This document shows, piece after piece, positions 33,701 to 44,700 of a DNA stretch of 64,000 nucleotides. A model generated the notes under the pieces. That model did no database searches. It was not told the DNA's origin and saw only the letters and a program-made list of their open reading frames with translations. The stretch comes from Eimeria necatrix. Lineage: Eukaryota; Apicomplexa; Conoidasida; Eucoccidiorida; Eimeriidae. Location: assembly GCF_000499385.1 (NCBI RefSeq), contig NW_013654284.1:35001-99000 (forward strand), written 5' to 3'. Each line of letters opens with the position of its first letter. The stretch's first letter is position 1. Made by a program: the position numbers and the translations under genes.

Positions 33701-36700
33701 TGCTGCTGCTGCTGCTGTTGCTGCTGGCACTCCTGCTCATGCTGGCACTGTTGCTGCTGTGACACGAGGTCGGAGCAGCTACAGAGAGCTACCACAAATG
33801 CAGAGCTAAACAGGACAGCAACAGCAAATTGAGAGTCAGGGGAAGCAGCAGCGCCACGCGGCACAAGCAATAGCAGCAAACAAGGTTGCAGCAGTAGCGG
33901 CGACGGCATCAGCGATTGTAGGCACGACGGCAGCAGCAAAACCAACAGCAGCAAGCCCGGCAGCACCAGAAGAATTAGAAGCACCAGGAGGCAGCCCAGC
34001 TTACTTAAAGCAAAGCCTAACAGCCCTGATTGTGAGCCAGAAGACCTCGGCGGTGAACTTCGAATTAGCATCGTCAGCAGCAATTGTCTGGTAGAAAGCC
34101 TTAGCTGCCGCTACTGCCTCGCCCTCCCCCAGAAGCGCCTCGCGGCGCAGCGGCCCCGCCACCGCCAGCCGTAGGGCGTCGCTGGAGGGGCCGCAGGTGA
34201 CGTAGAAGGGCGACAGCTCGCAGCTGCAGGCAGCAGCAGCGCGCGGCGCGCAGCCGCAGCAATCCAGGCACGCTGAGGCCGGGCAGAAGGCGCAAAGAAG
34301 CAGCAACAGCAGCAGCAACAGCGGCAGCAGCAACAACAACAACAGCGGCAGCAGCAACAGCAGCAACAGCAGCGGCAGCAACTGCAGCTGCTGCGACACC
34401 AAGTGGAGCTTTCTTGGTTGCGCTTGGGCGGCTCAAGAGGCTTTTGAGGCTTCCGTAGCAGACATACATCTTCTCGTATTTTATTGGGTCGACGAGCAGC
34501 AGCAGCGCGTGGAAGACATTTATGCAGAATCCAAACGTATTTTGGCCTTGCGCCTCTGTAAGGGCAGCGACAGCAACGATAGCAGCAACAGCAGCAGCAG
34601 CAGACCATGAAGCACACGAGTGTCGCCGAGGGCCATGCAGCTCACACAAACAAAGCAACACCCACACAGCCGGCGGAGCTTCAGGGGGAAAAGGCAGCAG
34701 CAGCACAAGGAGCTTAGAACAGCAGCCTTCGCAGCAGCACTGGGCGTGCAGCGGCAGCAGCACAAGAGCGCAAGACAGCAGCAGCAGCCGCTGCATACTT
34801 ATGAGGAAAGAATGGAGGGGGTCTGCTGACTCCGGAGTCTGCTGTTGCAGCAGCATGTGAGCGTGAGCTGCCTTGGCCCGGCCCTCATTGGAAGTCAAGA
34901 CAGCAGCAAACCACAGCAGCACACGCTGCCTCTCTGCCTTCCCTGCGCGGCAGAGATTCTTCAGAATCTGCGGCAGCAGCAGCAGCAACAAAGCGAATGA
35001 AGCGACAGCGTAAGGAGCCAGAAACAGACACGCAAGCAGCAGCACCCCACTAAGCTACTGCAGCAGCCTCTAACGGGGACCCTTGCAACAGCAAAGCAGC
35101 ACACAAAGCGCAGCACCCGAGTCGCTTGTTTGCATATGGTGCAGCAAAAACTAAAGAAGCAGCACAGCAATGACGGCAAGGCACAGCAAGGCTTGCTAGT
35201 CTACGCAGGGGCGGCAACTGCCGCGTTAATGCCAGCCGCGGTGCCAGAACTGGCCCCCCTAGCAGCAGCAGCAGCAGCTTCAGAGTATATCACAACACAG
35301 AAGACGGCAGCAGCAGCAGCAGCAGCCGCCACCTGGTTGTCAATGTCCATGAGATTCTGTATGTCGTGTCTCATGCCCTGAATTGTGTTCTGCAGGTACG
35401 TCGGTGCCAAGGCGGCGCTGCCCGCAAACGCACGTTGCACGCTGCTCTGCTGGCCTTTCTGAGCACAAACCCTAAACCCCAAACCCTAAACCCTAAGCCC
35501 TGCAGCCTGAGCCGTCACTTCTGGGACCGTCGGCTGAATTCTCCACGCGCGCATGCTCTGAAACTCAGCTCGAAGTCCCTATGGCGTCACTCACTTCACG
35601 TCCAGAGTCCTCCACCCATCGTCAATCGTAAACCCTAAACCCTAAACCCTAAACCCTAAAGCCCTCACTGTGCAGCCCCCAAACCCCACGGGCAAGTCTT
35701 ACGGGCAGGACTGGCCCGTCTAGAGGGGTGAAGGAGAGCAGCCTGCCCAGCAGCGAATTCTCCTGCAAGAAGAAGCCGGGCTGAGAGGCCGGCAGTGGGG
35801 GCAAAAAGGGCGGAGAGAAGCAAGGCCGGTTGGCAATGACTGCAGCTGCAGCAGCAAGACAACGCGAAGCAAAAGAGAGAGGTAAGTGCAACGGCAGCAG
35901 CAGCACAGCCACGCAGCAGCAACGGCGGCAGCAGCAACAGTGACAGCGGTAGCAGCAGCAGCAACTTGGCCAGATGTTGCGGTGACCTAAAGCAGTAGCA
36001 GCACCCTCAGCAAGGAAAATCGGCAGCAGCAGCAGCAGTAGCAGTATTGCTGTACCGATTGGTTTAAATGAGGAAAGAAAGCGGATGGCTCCGACAGCGG
36101 GCGCTTTGTAGTCTCCTACCTAAGAAGCAAACAGCAGCAGCAGGCAATAGCCCCATCCCATCACCGCACTTCTGGCTGCAGTTGCTGCAGCCGCACGGTT
36201 CGTGCTGTTGCTGGAGCAGCCACAGCAGCAGCAGCGACAGCAACAGCAGCTGCAGCATTCCCTGCTCTGCCTCAGGTGCCTCTTTCCCTTGTCCGGACTG
36301 CAGCTCTGCCTTCTCCTGCCACAAGCATTAACAGCCGCGCGGCTTCCGCTGTTGCTACTGCAGCAGCAGCAGCAGCAGCAGCAGGTATTTCTGTCTCCCT
36401 CACCGCCCGGCCGGTGAGCGCAGCAAAAAAGCCGTCCACGGCGGGGCCAAAAGCAGCAGCAAGAGCCTCTTCTGCTGTTGGCGTGTCCTGCAGCCCTGCA
36501 ATGAGTTTGTTCATGAACACTGTGGAGGCGCCGCCCTCTAAGAACTCCCTGAACTGTACAGACACCTGAACGCAGCAGCAGCAACAGCAGCAGCAGCAGC
36601 AGCTTGTCCAGCGAGGCTAAAAACTACGGCTACACAAGGGAAGCTGACAGTGCCGTCCGGAATAAGCTTGCAGCCGCGACAGCAGCAGCAGCAACAGCAG

Positions 36701-36873
36701 CAGTGGCAACAGCAGCAGCTGCAACAGCAGGGCATCTTCTCACTGCAGCCACTGGCGGTGGCTCTTCCAGTTCGAAAAGCTCCAAGCACGTAAGCAGCAA
36801 AACGGCGTTGCTGACAAGCTGCTCCTGAACTGCTGCTGTTGCTGCGACCCGCCTGTCGGCTGGCAAATACCTG

Positions 36874-36905
<32 letters not shown>

Positions 36906-37791
36906 ACAGGATATGGCTGGGCAAAGACGGAGCAGCAGCAAACCCAAGAGCATCGACGCCGCCAGCAGAGAGTCCACCAGCAGCCAAGGTCGCGCTCATC
37001 TACCATTGGGAGCAGCAGCAAAGACAGCAGCAGCAGCAGCAGCAGCAGCAAGAACAGCAGCAGCAGCAGCAGCAGACGTACTTGGTGTAAGTATCGTCTG
37101 AAAGCCTGTGGAAAGCCTCTGCATTTGCTCTGAAGACATTTTGACTTTTGCTGCGCCACAGAAGCTGCGTCTGTTCTATGAGGATCTCCTGGACCACGTC
37201 GACGCGCAGCCTGCGCCGCCGCAAACCCACACCCTAAACCCTAAACCCTAAACCCTAAACCCTAAACCCTAAACCCCAAACCCAAGTTCCCGGCTCAGCG
37301 CGAAGAGCGGGTGCTCGACCTGCAGGCAGCCGTCGGAGCTTTTTGAAAGGGTGCGGCAGCAAAAGCTGCGCTGCTGCTGCTGCTGCAGAGAGTAACTGCG
37401 CTGCACATGCTGCTGCTGCTGCTGCTGCTGCTGCCGCCGCGTCCGCGCACCTCGGGGCCAGGCCCTCCCTAACGCACTCCTCCGCCAGCTTGGGGAGGTA
37501 CAGACAGTTGGGGAAGACGCCGCCGTCGGCGCGCACCCGCAGCGACGCCTGCAGAAAGCGGTCTTCCTTGATCTCGCGCTGCTCCTCTGGACTCATAGCT
37601 GGCCGGGTCCCGGCGGCTGCTGCTGCTGCTGGTGCTGCTGTTGCGGCTGCTGCTGCCGCAGGCGCTTTGGGAGCTTCTTCTGCACGGGAAGGAACCGTTG
37701 CTGCTGCTGTAGGCTCCCCAGGGGGAGCTGCAGACGCACCAGAACCGGCATCGGGGGGGGACACAGCCCCCGTGGCTTGGGGCGATTCCAT
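27709..37791 (-). CDS. UFD2: Ubiquitin conjugation factor E4 (UFD2/UBE4 family), U-box
   Basis: E4 factors extend ubiquitin chains on substrates, working with an E2 and the Cdc48/p97 pathway. Twenty-five exons chain in phase to 1225 aa: 37791-37451, 37338-37282, 37210-37082, 36870-36744, 36565-36404, 36119-36056, 35986-35703, 35458-35333, 34967-34799, 34555-34468, 34223-34005, 33699-33546, 33336-33169, 32888-32819, 32047-31843, 31621-31497, 31203-31088, 30640-30541, 30189-30124, 29866-29478, 29351-29286, 29021-28938, 28669-28547, 28303-28173 and 27823-27709. Core blocks are [75 protein letters not shown] and YSFRPKDWL. The U-box is [19 protein letters not shown] to DPFNR, continued in the last exon by [18 protein letters not shown]. 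Exon 7 upstream of 35780 is triplet-rich and may contain a further intron. Identity firm; exons 6, 7 and 19 weakest. Confidence 0.92.
30283..30296. repeat. GTACGTAC-centred palindrome in a UFD2 intron
   Basis: GGTGTACGTACACC, perfect, flanked by GG and TCAGG. It lies in the intron between the exons ending at 30541 and starting at 30189. Confidence 0.85.
32250..32640. repeat. AT-rich TGCATGCATATATA-rich patch in UFD2 intron 14
   Basis: Alternating purine/pyrimidine sequence, rich in TGCATGC, ATATATA and CACATG words, fills much of the largest UFD2 intron (32048-32818). It contrasts with the GC-rich triplets around it and resembles the patch at 19190-19340. Confidence 0.7.
33253..33266. repeat. 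Palindrome variant inside a UFD2 coding exon
   Basis: GGTGTACATACACC, the CA-centre variant, lies within exon 13 (33336-33169) and is translated there as part of [10 protein letters not shown]. Confidence 0.8.
35467..35499 (-). repeat. Telomere-like block in UFD2 intron 7
   Basis: Four to five AAACCCT-type units on the + strand, beginning 9 bases before the exon 8 acceptor on the gene strand. The sense strand carries TTTAGGG. Confidence 0.9.
35630..35657 (-). repeat. Second telomere-like block in UFD2 intron 7
   Basis: Four perfect AAACCCT units on the + strand, 46 bases downstream of the exon 7 donor on the gene strand. The sense strand is TTTAGGG. Confidence 0.95.
37211..37281 (-). repeat. 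UFD2 intron 2, built from telomere-like repeat
   Basis: This 71-nt intron, read on the gene strand, begins GTTTGGGGTTTAGGG, continues with TTTAGGG units, and ends TTTGCGGCGGCGCAG. The donor GT lies within the first repeat-like unit. The flanking exons (37338-37282 and 37210-37082) meet in phase 2 and read continuously as [16 protein letters not shown]. Confidence 0.8.
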
Positions 37792-40610
37792 GCCCGCCAG
37801 GCGCCCCTATCTGGAGGCTGAGGGCCTTAAAGACTATGTGCGCTTTGGAGAAGCCGAAATCTGCTGTTGCTGCCGCTTGGTCTGCTGCACGGCTGCCGCA
37901 GCTCCTGCCTGCTCTCGGTAAACCGGGCAGAGAACGAGGCTGCTGGACAGTCTAGCGTGACCACTGGTCCGACCAAGCGCCAGGTTTAAGCGTCCATGAA
38001 GTCTCCTAGTTGAGATATAAGGGGAACTAGCCCTCTGGGCTATGTATAGCTCAGCTGGTCTGGCTGCTCCGTGTTTGACCGCCTGCTGCTGCTGCCAAAT
38101 AACCGGAAGATGTGGAAGCCATTGGCCTCTTTTTGGAGGACGTTTTGGTCCAAGTAACTCAAATGATAAGGGAAAGTGGCACGTAGAACCGTAAGAAATA
38201 TGCCGCGGATGCTGTCGCCCGCAGCTCCCTAGGCCGCTCTACCGCGACCAGCGCATGCGACTGAAGAGCACAAGCAGTGTTTTTTCTTTGTTTTTCACAC
38301 ATCGTTTTGATTTTTCAGGAGTTTTCGATAATTAGTGCAGTTATTTCGGCGCCAATGTTACAGGTATGTGGGGTTGGGATGCAGGTTCACGGCGGGTGTT
38401 GTCGGTAGCCTTACAACACAGTAGAGGAGGTCGGTTGCGTTGCTGCTTCGAGAAATATGAAACTTTCCCCCCGTAAACCAGCTCAGTTCGCTTCAAAGGC
38501 ATAAAGACATGCACTTGGTGGCGAGAGATGAGGCAGTCCCCGGTTCTAGGCGCCGGGGGACCTCTCTCTGTTACACGGAGCTTGTAGGTCACCACCTAGA
38601 GGCAACGTAAACTGCAGCGCCGCACGAGTTGATGCACTACTCTGTGTTATTTCCTTACAAAGTCAATTGCCAGAGGGGCTCTGGCCAGCCTGTGGAGCAG
38701 AACCGCCTCCTAAGGCTTGCCAGAGCTGTTGTGGGGCAATTGTTTAGGAACAGCTTTGCGACGCTACAGGCAAAGCAGCACTCCAGAGAACTACGAGAAA
38801 CCCTTACTTAAGAAGACTTAGCCTTTCGGTGCACTCACTCTGCCTTGGAAGGCGCTTCCCTCCAGCAGGCGCCATGCAGCCGCCTCAAACTCAACTATAC
38901 CTGCTTTACGGACTATCAAATAATGCTCTAAAATTAAATACGCAAATGACTAAAACGAAAATTTGAGCCTTGCGGAGAAAAAAAAGTTGCGCTTCCGCAG
39001 GTTTCACATGCTGGCTGCACTTGGAGGTGGAACGACAATTGAACATAAGGCTTTTGAATACGGCTTTTGAACGAAGACCGAAGTAATAAAGAGTAAACAT
39101 CGAAAGTCCTGCGCAATTAGCGTGCGAGGTATAGCCTAAGAAAACTGCAAAGGCCAGCACTGCTGCACAGAGAGTCCACCGCTATTTTTTGAGTCGCCTT
39201 CTCCCCGGAGCAGTGTCCAAATTTTTCTCATCTCCAATTGGTTTCATTCAACGCCAGGCTTTCTGTAAGCTTTGAGATTGCGCTTGGGGAGTCTTGATCA
39301 TCATTCATAGGCGTTACGAACTCATTTCAATGCTAAAAACAAAGCGCTAGTCCAGCCCTCTTGTTGCTGGGGCCAGCTACACATGCAGGTATTAAATCTG
39401 GTTATTGTGAAAACTGCAAATTGTGGAGGAAATCCCTTGACGGGGCTGCTCGAACGGGAAATTCGGACTTCAAGAGTGAAGTCAAGCTTGCAGACGGGCT
39501 CCCCATGGTTCATAGAGTTATGGCCAAGCACGTAGAAAGCGGAATAAGAACAGCATCTGGAAAGATAATAATAATAATAATAATATTAATGGTGATAATA
39601 GTGGTGATAGTAATGAAGCATTTCAGTTGTCCTGAACGGAGTCTGTTTGCACTCCAAAATTGCACCTGGGCTACAGCGAACACCAGAAAATGGCCTGTTC
39701 TAGCACGCACAGTAGCAGCGCCAGCAGCAGCAGCAGCAGCAGTAGCAGTAGCTCGGAGTTAAGGTCCTTCAAGCCCACAAGACACAGCGTCACGGCGCTC
39801 CCCCCCATAGGCTGTAAGAAACGCAGACGGAGAGGGCAAACGCCTCTACAAAAACATGAGGTGGCCCTCAAATTGCAGATAATAATATACGGGAGAAGCC
39901 TGATTGGCAGCGATGGCTCTACGGGGCCCCCTAGTTGCGAAGGGCGCTGCGGGGAAACAGCTGGTATCAGATATTTTGTGCTCCCTTTCAAGCTCAGGCG
40001 AGTCTGCTGCTTCCTCTGTAGTAGCATTTAACGTGCAACGTAAGCTTTTGCTGCAGCTTTGGCATGAGAGCCGCGCCCCACATTGTAGTAGCTTAGAATA
40101 TGCAGCTGCTACAGAGGCGGTTACTGACTCTCTTCCTGGGTCAAGCTACGAAGAGAGCACACATCTCACTACAAATGCAGCTTTTATAATTCAAAAATCA
40201 ATTATTTCACTGCAAGGGAAACCCCAAAAGGTTATGCAAGCTTAGTGTCCCACGCAGCTCTACCCTCGAAGTCCTTCCCAGCCCCAAACAGTAGTACCGT
40301 TTCTCCTGATCACTGCGTAGACCCAAATCACAGCAGCAGCCGCTGATGGCCTCAATTTGGCTGCACTCTGCATTAATTTGAATTTCTGACGCGGGTGAAG
40401 ATCTTCCTTCTTAAACTCCACGCGCGCTGTGGAGCCGGGCGCTGCAGCGGCCGTCAGTCTTCACGTAGGCAGCGGCACTCGAAGATTGTATCGGCATTAA
40501 CGAGGGAACTCACGGGGTCGTAGCCCTATTTAGTGGGCGGCGTGAGGTTTCTAGGTGCAGCAGCAGCTGCAGCAGCAGCAGATTGGACCTCCGAGCCGGC
40601 GCTTCGAGCC
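37792..40610. other. Intergenic region, UFD2 / TIM13 (divergent)
   Basis: About 2.8 kb with few triplets. It should contain both promoters. There is an AAT microsatellite at about 39565-39590 with degenerate continuation to 39616, and a short CAG run at 39715-39750. A 110-codon open frame at 39913-40245 (+) has normal-looking composition but nothing I recognise. AT-rich sequence dominates 38280-39350. Confidence 0.55.
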
Positions 40611-41361
40611 ATGACGGACGACGAGCAGCAGCAGCAGCAGCAGCTTGCAGCCCTGCAGCTGGGGCTGCAGCAGGTACCTCAGCTCGCTGTTGCTGCTTCC
40701 CCTTGCTTCTGCGAGCCTCCTGCGCAGCTGTTGCAGCGGCTGAAGCCGCATCTGCTACTGCAGCAGCTGCGCCTTGTGCTGCTGCTGGCACTGTCCTAGT
40801 TCGTGGCACAGAGCCCTGAAAGTTTGTGCCCATGCACGCAGACAGTTCTGCTGCTGCTCACTTTGTCCCTGCAGGCGCTGGAGGCCCAGAGCATGCTGGC
40901 TTCCTTAACTTCGCGGTGCTTCACGAAGTGCGTAGACAAGCCCGGTGAGCGTGGCAGCCGAGGTGTATGTACACTTCAGCAGCTCTTTGGCATCACCACA
41001 GCCGTGCTGCTGCACATTGCCTTGAGGCCCTCACACACGAATCCTGGGGCCCTCTCGCTCCCGATTTCACACTTCAGATTATTGAATATCATACTATTAT
41101 TTGTTTAGATATATTACAGTTATTTGGATGGTATTCCTCGTTAATTGACGTGCTAAATGCCGCGCTGCTGCTGCGCCTGCAGGCCGGTCGCTGTCCAGCA
41201 GTCAGCAGCAGTGCATCTGGCAGTGCGCCCAGAGGTGGAATGAAGTGCAGCACTTTGTGGGGATGCGCAGCAGAGCTCTTTTGCAGCAGCAGGGAGCTGG
41301 GGGCATCTTGGGCGCTGCGGGCAGCGGAGGGAACCTTTCAGGCGACAGCCTGCTGAGTTAA
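40611..41361 (+). CDS. TIM13: Small Tim chaperone of the mitochondrial intermembrane space, Tim13-type
   Basis: Three exons (40611-40673, 40875-40944, 41183-41361) join in phase to 103 aa. Small Tims escort hydrophobic precursors across the intermembrane space; Tim13 partners with Tim8. The twin CX3C motif is clear: Cys36-x3-Cys40 (CFTKCVDKPG) and Cys55-x3-Cys59 (CIWQC), 14 residues apart, with the KPG-x-SLSSSQQQC linker typical of Tim13. The N-terminus has a Gln run (MTDDEQQQQQQ), and the C-terminus extends about 25 Gly/Ser/Leu residues beyond the usual helix. Donors are GTACCT and GTGAGC. A palindrome copy sits in intron 2. The gene converges on the PIH1 gene, whose stop is 352 bases away. 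Confidence 0.93.
40962..40975. repeat. Palindrome variant in TIM13 intron 2
   Basis: GGTGTATGTACACT, the TG-centre variant with one further mismatch, lies 18 bases inside the donor of intron 2 (40945-41182). Confidence 0.7.
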
Positions 41362-41712
41362 ATTTGGCAGCAGCAGCTTCAGCAGCAGCAGCAGCAGCTT
41401 AGTGGCTAGCCGCTGCAAGGTGTGCGCGTGCGTGCGGCTTCCTGATCTGCTTCATCTGGGGCTTAGAAGCCTAGAGCCGGCTCTGTGCTCATTCGTAGAC
41501 AACTTGCGCGCGGTGTACGTACACTGCGAGGTTTTCTTAGAGGAAACTTTGCTGCTGCTCAGAGCCGTCAGCAGGGTCGCTGCTGCTGCTGTTTGCAGCA
41601 GCGCAGCTGCACAGCCCCTGGGGTATCCCACAGGCTTGCAGCGCCTCTTGCAGATCCAGAGGACTTAGCCAGAAAGCAGAATCGCCTTTGCTGCGCCAAA
41701 AGCCTCAGCCTT
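41362..41712. other. Convergent 3' region, TIM13 / PIH1 protein
   Basis: About 350 bases between two convergent stops, with a CAG patch at 41368-41400 and a palindrome copy (GGTGTACGTACACT) at 41512-41525. No gene seen. Confidence 0.6.
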
Positions 41713-44700
41713 TCACAAGAGTTCATCGTCGAGCAGCAGCGGCTCCTCCGCAGGCAGTGGGGCCCCGCTGCAATCGCCCACTTTTTTTTGCCCCTCCGAA
41801 TAGCAAGGGGGGCGCTGGGCAGGCGCGGCTTGCGGCAAAAGGCTATGGGTTTGCTGCTCACGTACAGCAGCACAGGATGTGGGCCCGGAGGGCCCCTGGG
41901 GCCCCGGGGGTCCCTGGGGCCTCGGGGATCCCTGGGGCCCCGGGGGCCCCAGAGGCTGTTGGGGCCCCTGGGGCCGCTGGTCCTCTGAAGGGGGACTGCT
42001 GGAGGACTGCGCTGCGCCTGGACGCGTCCGCAGTTCGCATGTTTCGCTGGCTGTTGCCAAGCTGAACTTGTTGCTGCCGCTGCTGTCTTCTAGTTTTGCT
42101 GTTTTGCTGCTGCTGCTGCTGTCTGAAGCGACGCTGCAGCAGTCGTCTGAAGAGTCGCTTTCGTCTATCTGCACTTGTAACCGCGTGACGAGTTCCTCCT
42201 TATTAGCCGTTGCTGCTGCATCTGCTGCTTCGTCTTCTGCTGCTGCAAATTCTGCTGCCGCCATCTCTGCTGCTGCAGCAGCAGCGGGACAAATGCGCGC
42301 GAGAGCCGTTTCGGCTGCAGCGTCCACAAGTAGACAGACTGTCAGCAAGAACGCAGCAGGCCTCGCAGCTAAGTCTTTGAGTTGCTGCTGGGCCTCCTCT
42401 GGAGTTCCTGAAGTTGCCGGGCTGAGGGGCACGAGCTCTTCCAGCTGCTGCTGCTGCTGCAGCTGGTGCAGCGCCTTCCGGGCCTCCTCGCAGCTGCTGT
42501 AGGTGGACACCAATGCGAAGGCAGCACTAGATCGCAGCCGTAACGGGAAGGCAAGGCTGCAGCCCTTGAGAGGCCTGAGGCAGCAGCGCCGCAGCACAGC
42601 TAAAGCCAGGGCTATTTGCCTCACTTTCGTTGTGGGGGAGCCTGCAGCAAACGAGGCCCCACACTTACCCAGTGCTGCTCCTTGAAATGCCCCAAAGGGC
42701 CCCACGCAGTGGGGAGACCACAAGTTCGAGGTCACTTATCTTTAGGGCGTAGGTACACTTGAACTCCCATGCCAGGCTGTCTTCTCTGCAGCTGCACCGC
42801 CGCCTGGGCGCCTTGCAGCGAGAGCAAAGAGCTGCTGCTGCTGCTGCTGCCTCAACAGCAGCGGCAGTACGCGGCAGCACCAGCTGCAGTACGTACACCC
42901 GGCCTTGCAGCGCCTGCAGGGCTGGTGAAACGCACAGAGGGCGCAAGAAGCAGTTTATGCAACGCAGGCAAAGTCCAGCAGCACCTGAGGAGGGCAGCTG
43001 CGAGCTGCAGCAGCAGCAGAAAGCGCACAAGCTGCAAACGCACCTTACCTGGGTTGTTGCTGCAAGCATCAGCTTGCTGCTGCGTGCAGCAGTTGCTGCT
43101 GCGACCTGCTGCCGCTGGAGAAGTCACGAGAAAAGCTTTCTTGAGGCCGCGTTGTTTGCCTTTCTCAAGTCCAGCAAAGGCAGAGCCGGGAGACTGAAGA
43201 GATGCTGCTTGAAAGGCCCCGACGGAAATAAGCCGGTCGATACCGCAGTCGCTGCTGTCGCTGCTGCTGCTGCTGCTCTTGCTGCGAGCCCAGCTAGCTA
43301 TCCAGGGGGACTCTCGCAAGCCTTGCGCACTTGCTTCCTGGGAGAGCTTTGGCTGCTTTTCTTGGTGACCCTCTGAAAGATGGGCAAAATAAGCCGCTGC
43401 GTCTTGAGGAGTTGCGAAGTTTGCGTCCCACACCAAATGCTCTGACAGGCTTTCGCCTTTCGATGGATCCACGGCAGCTGCTACTGCTGGCGCTGTTGCT
43501 ACAGCGGGTGCTGCTGCTGCACTAGGGTGCAGCAGCTCAATTTGGGCCTCGCGTGTCACCCTGATGTGCTGCATGGGGGGCGGAAGCGAGCCTGAGGGCC
43601 AGCAGACAGCACAAGTTGCCGTGAGGAAGCCATGGCAGTGGGGGGCTTCTTAAGAAACTCTTAAGCACCAGTAACGGGAGAGGCTAAGGGCCTAGAGGCG
43701 CGGATGTACAAACCCTTGTAGGTGAGTTTGGGGAAAGAAACCCCCTGCTGCAGCTCGAGTTGGTGCTTGCGCGCCACCCCTGCGCACGTGAACTGCGTGA
43801 GAATGCCCCGAGCCTCTCGGTCTGCTGCGCAGCGCTGCAGCGTCTCTGTAGCAGAGCAGCAGAGGCAGGCTGCGCTGCAGCAGCGAAGTGAGACGCGCAG
43901 CAAACTGTGCTGCAGCAGCAGGGGGTGAGGCAGGCAGTGCTAAAGGCGCAGCAGCACTAACTAATTCTCAAAAGCAGTGCTACGGGGAGAAACGACCAAC
44001 AAAAGAAGCAGCAGCACAGATGTCACAAAGACCCATACAACACTTAATCCTTTAGAATACCTCAGAAGCAAAACAGCATGCGGCACTTGCCTTCATTGAA
44101 GACGACGTCGCAGGAAAGGGAAGCAGCGCCTTGCTTGTCAACTGTCTGTACACCTGAACCCCTCGAAAACAGATGACCAAACACCCCTCCTGCTGCGCTT
44201 CTTGACATGAGCCTAAGCCAGTTCATTTTCAAAAAGAATAACTCAGCGCTGCCGGTGCTACTGTGCTGCTGCCTAGCTACAAACTGATGCTGTGAGCACG
44301 CGCACAGGGACCTATGCTCATGGGAATTCGGATGCCGCCTTGGGAGCCCTGCCCCTCTTCTGCCAAGAGTTCTTTGTAGTGCCAGGGGTCTACTTGCTCG
44401 TGGCTGCAGATGTTCAGAAACAGTTTCGTTCCCCCTTTAACCCGCGTCTTGATTACGAACTGGGGCTTGGGCCGTATCCAGGCCCGAGCTCCCCCTGGCT
44501 GCTTGAGGTAATCTAATCCAACGCCAGGCAATCCTGCCGTCAGGCTAGCAGTGGTATTCAGCAGCTCATCTTCCTGGCGGGTCCCAAGAGCACCCAGAGC
44601 TCCCCCTCCCCTGTTCCCCAGCATGCCGGGACCCTCAGGGACCCCAGAAGCTCCTGGAGGAACCCCTAGGGGCCCCTCCGACTGGAGAACAAGGTCGCGG

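Noticed and set aside
38341..38595. 84-codon minus-strand frame in the UFD2/TIM13 interval
   Set aside because: No recognisable motif, no splice-compatible neighbours, and AT-rich surroundings; treated as chance.
41879..42502. Plus-strand collagen-like frame GPWGPGGPWG opposite the PIH1 tail
   Set aside because: GGGGCCCC-type DNA reads as Gly-Pro on both strands; the minus strand belongs to the phase-consistent PIH1 gene.
42665..43069. Alternative reading of PIH1 exons 5-6 ending in DSLAWEFKCTYALKI
   Set aside because: It is open and looks protein-like, but its splice phases do not connect to exon 7, whereas the frame with VQVYLRPKD joins on both sides.
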